A stretch of DNA of 18,745 nt, taken from NCBI GenBank assembly GCA_046732855.1, contig JBKPNX010000063.1, positions 1 through 18,745 of the forward strand. The letters run 5' to 3'. This document shows, piece after piece, positions 15,715-18,745 of this stretch. How positions within the stretch are numbered: position 1 is the first letter of the stretch; the number at the start of each line of letters is the position of its first letter. The DNA comes from JBKPNX01 sp046732855 (GTDB lineage Bacteria; Pseudomonadota; Alphaproteobacteria; Geminicoccales; Geminicoccaceae). A model generated the notes under the pieces. That model had not been told where the DNA came from. It worked only from the letters and a program-made list of their open reading frames with translations, and searched no databases. A program made the position numbers and the translations under genes.

Positions 15715-16644
15715 ATGGCATCGGCCGAACTGGCGATCAGCGTGCGCGGCCTGGCCAAGACGCTCGGGCACCGTCGCGTCATCGACAATTTTTCGATTGA
15801 CGTGCCTGCCGGGCACATCTTCGGCTTTCTCGGGCCGAACGGCAGTGGCAAGACGACGACCATCCGCATGCTGTGCGGCCTGCTGACGCCGGACGCCGGC
15901 ACCGGCCGCTGCCTCGGCCACGATCTCATCGAGGACAGCGCGGCGATCAAGCGCGAGGTCGGCTACATGCCCCAGCGCTTCGGCCTGTACGAGGACCTCA
16001 GCATCCGCGAGAACCTCGACTTCGTCGCCCGCCTGTACGGCGTGCCGGAAGCCACACGGGCGGTCGGCCAGACGCTCGAGCGGCTCGGGCTCGGGGAGCG
16101 CGCGCGGCAGCTTGCGGGCCAGCTGTCCGGGGGCTGGAAGCAGCGCCTCGCCCTTGCCGCCTGCCTGTTGCACGCGCCGCGGCTGCTCCTGCTCGACGAG
16201 CCGACCGCGGGGGTCGATCCCAAAGCCAGGCGCGAGTTCTGGGACCAGATTCACGATCTCGCCGCCCAGGGCATGACCGTGCTGGTCAGCACGCACTACA
16301 TGGACGAGGCGGAGCGCTGCCACGAGGTCGGCTATCTCGCGGGCGGCAAGCTCCTGGTCCATGGCAGCGTCGATGCGGTGCTCGCCAACTCGGGCCTGAC
16401 CACCTTCGAGGTCGCGGGGCCGGATCTCGAAACCCTGGCGGCGGAGCTGCGCGGGCGACCCGGCGTCGAGATGACGGCGGCGTTCGGCGCCAGCCTGCAC
16501 GTCAGCGGCACCGATCCCGCCCTGCTCGAAGCAAGCATCGAGCCCTACCGGTCCGATCCGAGGTTCCGCTGGACCAGGACCAGCCCGAGCCTCGAGGACG
16601 TGTTCATCCACACGCTGGCGCGCGCCGGGGTCGCAGCGTCGTGA
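15715..16644 (+). CDS. ABC exporter ATP-binding protein, single-domain YbhF-like
   Basis: 309-residue ATPase that powers the exporter at the cytoplasmic face. Motifs are complete: Walker A GPNGSGKT (40-47), Q-loop Gln87 in MPQRFG, signature LSGGWKQR (137-144), Walker B LLLLDEP (157-163), D-loop GVDPKARREF and switch His194 in VSTHYMDEAERC. The trailing 95 residues end with PSLEDVFIHTLA, typical of the CcmA/NatA/YbhF drug-export subfamily. E. coli YbhF has two tandem ATPase domains; this protein has one and would act as a homodimer. The ATG at 15715 has GAGGA eight bases upstream, which itself overlaps the hlyD stop. Its TGA is shared with the GTG start of the permease (GTGA), so the two are translationally coupled. 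Confidence 0.92.
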   Translation: MASAELAISVRGLAKTLGHRRVIDNFSIDVPAGHIFGFLGPNGSGKTTTIRMLCGLLTPDAGTGRCLGHDLIEDSAAIKREVGYMPQRFGLYEDLSIRENLDFVARLYGVPEATRAVGQTLERLGLGERARQLAGQLSGGWKQRLALAACLLHAPRLLLLDEPTAGVDPKARREFWDQIHDLAAQGMTVLVSTHYMDEAERCHEVGYLAGGKLLVHGSVDAVLANSGLTTFEVAGPDLETLAAELRGRPGVEMTAAFGASLHVSGTDPALLEASIEPYRSDPRFRWTRTSPSLEDVFIHTLARAGVAAS

Positions 16645-17780
16645 GCCGCACGCCCTTGTCCTGGCGGCGCTTCCGCGCGGTCCTGATCAAGGAATTCATC
16701 CAGATGCGGCGCGATCGCCTGACCTTCGCCATGATGATCGCAGTGCCGCTGTTGCAACTGACCCTGTTCGGCTATGCCATCAATACCGACCCCAAGCATC
16801 TGCCGACCGCACTGCTCGTCGCCGACCAGGGCGTGTTCGCCCGCAGCCTGGTGCGAGCGCTCGAAAACTCCGAGTACTTCGAGGTCACCCGGCAGGCGGC
16901 GAGCGAGGTCGACGCAGAGGAGTTGCTGGCGCGCGGCGATGTCCAGTTCGTGATCAGCATCCCCGAGGACTTCGGGCGTGAGCTTCTGCGCGGCGGGCGC
17001 CCCGCTGTGCTCGTGGAAGCCGACGCCAGCGATCCGGTCGCGACCGGCAATGCCCTTGCGGCGCTCGCGTCTTTGAACCGCACCGCGCTCATGCACGACT
17101 TGAAGGGCCCGCTCGCATCGCTCGCGGCATACCAGCCCGCCTTCGAACTGCGCGTCCACCGCCGCTACAATCCAGAGGGCGCCACGGCTTACAACATCGT
17201 GCCGGGCCTGATCGGCACCATTCTCACCATGACCATGGTGATGATGACCGCGATCGCGGTGACCCGCGAGCGCGAGCGCGGCACGCTCGAGAACCTCCTG
17301 TCGATGCCGGTGCGCCCGATCGAGGTGATGCTCGGCAAGATCGTGCCGTTCGTGGTGGTCGGCTACATCCAGGTCGCGGTCATCCTGCTCGTGGGCAAGC
17401 TCCTGTTCGGCGTGCCGGTGCTCGGCTCGCTCTGGCTCCTGTCGCTCGGGCTCATCCTGTTCATCGCCGCCAATCTCGCGGTCGGCTTCACCTTCTCGAC
17501 GGTCGCCGAGAACCAGCTGCAGGCGATGCAGATGACGTTCTTCTTCTTCCTGCCGTCGCTGCTCCTGTCCGGCTTCCTGTTCCCGTTTCGTGGCATGCCG
17601 GGGTGGGCGCAGACGCTGGGCTCGGTGTTCCCGCTGACGCATTTTCTGCGGATCGTGCGCGGCATTCTCTTGAAGGGCAGCGGCTGGAGCGAGATCGCGC
17701 CCGAGATCTGGCCGATCGTGATGTTCATGCTCGTCGCGGGCGCCATCGCCCTTAACCGCTACCGCGAAACGCTGGACTGA
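16641..17780 (+). CDS. ABC-2 type exporter permease, YbhS/YbhR-like
   Basis: 379-residue inner-membrane permease of the ABC-2 family. The GTG at 16641 overlaps the ATPase stop and gives the typical N-terminus WRRFRAVLIKEFIQMRRDR, then one membrane helix (FAMMIAVPLLQLTLFGYAI, 29-47). A periplasmic domain of about 130 residues follows, then five helices from about 184 on. The cytoplasmic RERERGTLENLLSMPVRPIE element (209-228) and FLFPFRGMPGWAQTLGSVFPLTHF (312-335) are signatures of this permease family. Homologous operons usually encode two different permeases (ybhS and ybhR); only one is present here, so it must work as a homodimer or with a partner elsewhere. Its last 22 bases overlap the 3' end of the convergent cyclase gene. 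Confidence 0.9.
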   Translation: MSRTPLSWRRFRAVLIKEFIQMRRDRLTFAMMIAVPLLQLTLFGYAINTDPKHLPTALLVADQGVFARSLVRALENSEYFEVTRQAASEVDAEELLARGDVQFVISIPEDFGRELLRGGRPAVLVEADASDPVATGNALAALASLNRTALMHDLKGPLASLAAYQPAFELRVHRRYNPEGATAYNIVPGLIGTILTMTMVMMTAIAVTRERERGTLENLLSMPVRPIEVMLGKIVPFVVVGYIQVAVILLVGKLLFGVPVLGSLWLLSLGLILFIAANLAVGFTFSTVAENQLQAMQMTFFFFLPSLLLSGFLFPFRGMPGWAQTLGSVFPLTHFLRIVRGILLKGSGWSEIAPEIWPIVMFMLVAGAIALNRYRETLD

Positions 17781-18481
17781 GGCGTCTGACTGCCGATCGG
17801 CAGCAGACCGGCTCGGAGTCCCTCCAGTGCAATCACGCGCGCGGGCGCGCCGTCCGCGTCCAAGACCTTGAGCGGCAGGCAGCAGAGAAAGGTGCGCGGC
17901 GCTGCGAGCGCCACGGTGTTGGCGAGGTACTCGATCAGGATCACGCCGTTCCTGAGCAGCACGTCGTGGGTGACGTGCTCCGCGAGCGGCCGGACCTCGC
18001 CGCGCAGCAGCAGGCGGATCGTGTAGTCCTGAGGAAAGTCGAACGCGACGGCGCGCGGCGCGCGCTCGAGCAGCCATAGGGCGGCCTCGCGAGTGACGTA
18101 CGGCGCCTCCGTCCAGAACTCCGGGGTGTTCGGCGAGCGCTGGTGTTCCCAGCAGCTCTTCATGACGACGATGTCGCGAGGCCGCACGCGGTCCGCCGCC
18201 GCGGCGAGACGCTCCGCGGTGATCGCCTCGTCCGGCGTGAGCGGCGTGAGATCGACCACCGCTGCCTCGCCGACGGTGGCCTCGAGCGGTATGTCGCTCG
18301 TGGTTGCGCCCTCGGCAAAGAAATGGCGCGGGCTGTCCATGTGGGTGAAACCGTGCACCGGCCAGCCGAGCCACGTCACCTGGAACTCATCGCCCCGGGC
18401 ATGATCGCGGGTCAGGCGGCGCTCGACCGGCCAGCGGAAGTGATTTTCGATCGCCATCGACAGGTCGATGATCCGCGGCAT
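17759..18481 (-). CDS. Cyclase family protein (kynurenine formamidase-like metal hydrolase)
   Basis: 240-residue member of the Pfam cyclase family (PF04199), which includes kynurenine formamidase KynB and polyketide-cyclase-like hydrolases. The metal-binding motif is intact: His43, His47, Asp49 and His53 in HGFTHMDSPRHF. A later block LAEHVTHDVLLRNGVILIEYL (166-186) carries His172 and Glu184, candidates for catalysis. The central AVAFDFPQDYTIR segment differs from the GVDT-type motif of true KynB, so it is probably a different amide or lactone hydrolase; substrate unknown. The ATG at 18481 is favoured over a GTG at 18493 because GAGGAG lies five bases upstream. Stop is TAG, inside the exporter permease gene (22-base tail-to-tail overlap). 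It appears to be a single-gene unit with no shared operon. Confidence 0.88.
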   Translation of the reverse strand: MPRIIDLSMAIENHFRWPVERRLTRDHARGDEFQVTWLGWPVHGFTHMDSPRHFFAEGATTSDIPLEATVGEAAVVDLTPLTPDEAITAERLAAAADRVRPRDIVVMKSCWEHQRSPNTPEFWTEAPYVTREAALWLLERAPRAVAFDFPQDYTIRLLLRGEVRPLAEHVTHDVLLRNGVILIEYLANTVALAAPRTFLCCLPLKVLDADGAPARVIALEGLRAGLLPIGSQTPQSSVSR

Positions 18482-18745
18482 GGCGCTCCTCACATCACCT
18501 CGGGCGCCATCCTAGGATCGGGCGGTGAGGTCCAGCAACGCCTGCGGTCCATGCCGGAGCCATCTCCGCAAGAATGAGCGCGAGCGACAGGAGCCCCCAC
18601 GTGGCTACAGGGGAGCCGCCGACCGCCGGCATGGCCGAACCTTGTCACCGTCTGCGCCTGCAGGCATCGCCGGCCCGAGGAGGTCGCGCGCTGCTCGTCG
18701 GCGTCGCCGCCCAGGGCTTCGCCCGCAATCTGCCGCCCGCATCGA

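Noticed and set aside
15873..16640. Plus-strand frame open upstream of the exporter permease, which would add about 256 residues
   Set aside because: Those residues are the shifted frame of the ABC ATPase gene. The permease N-terminus fits the GTG at 16641 with GTGA coupling.
18574..18745. ATG-started frame open to the window end, possible 5' end of a gene
   Set aside because: 57 codons rich in Arg, Ala and Pro, no ribosome site worth the name and no recognisable motif; minus-strand frames there are equally open. Sequence beyond the window would decide.

Overview
The window is GC-rich, densely coded chromosomal DNA. Several products have close parallels in Alphaproteobacteria, most of all Hyphomicrobiales (Bradyrhizobium/Mesorhizobium-like): a LigD with ligase-then-polymerase domain order, a RegB/RegA (ActS/ActR) redox two-component pair, a ThuEFG-type sugar importer, a TctCBA importer and a DUF29 protein. 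The taxon is inferred from remembered protein similarity; no rRNA or other marker gene lies here.

Layout. (1) 1-618: end of a DNA ligase D gene that stops abruptly early in its polymerase domain. (2) 751-3987, plus strand: a sugar ABC importer with binding protein and two permeases (thuE/F/G-like), but no ATPase gene. Two adjoining stem-loops lie between the first two genes. (3) 3994-5469, minus strand: an accessory block. A DUF4160-DUF2442 pair is followed by a probable 40-residue membrane peptide and an orphan 69-residue ORF in a tight operon-like array, with a DUF29 gene upstream. The 4.0-4.3 kb part is visibly less GC-rich than its surroundings. (4) 5635-6930, minus strand: a Tat-exported beta-lactamase-fold serine hydrolase, then about 500 bases with no credible gene. 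(5) 7431-9441, minus strand: regB and regA, one base apart. (6) 9834-12866, plus strand: tctC-tctB-tctA, a complete tripartite tricarboxylate-type carboxylate importer. (7) 12895-13860, minus strand: an endonuclease/exonuclease/phosphatase-fold protein. (8) 14094-17780, plus strand: a translationally coupled tetR-hlyD-ABC-permease efflux operon resembling cecR-ybhGFS, with a candidate promoter and overlapping operator. (9) 17759-18481, minus strand: a cyclase/kynurenine-formamidase-type metal hydrolase whose 3' end overlaps the permease gene. (10) 18494-18745: no confident gene.

Taken together this is a nutrient-uptake and environmental-response region: two importers, one efflux pump, one redox regulator and scattered hydrolases. 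No phage, IS, CRISPR, tRNA or rRNA was seen. The least ordinary parts are the four-gene DUF4160/DUF2442/mini-membrane-protein array, the broken ligD next to an ATPase-less importer, and a few strong non-coding dyads.
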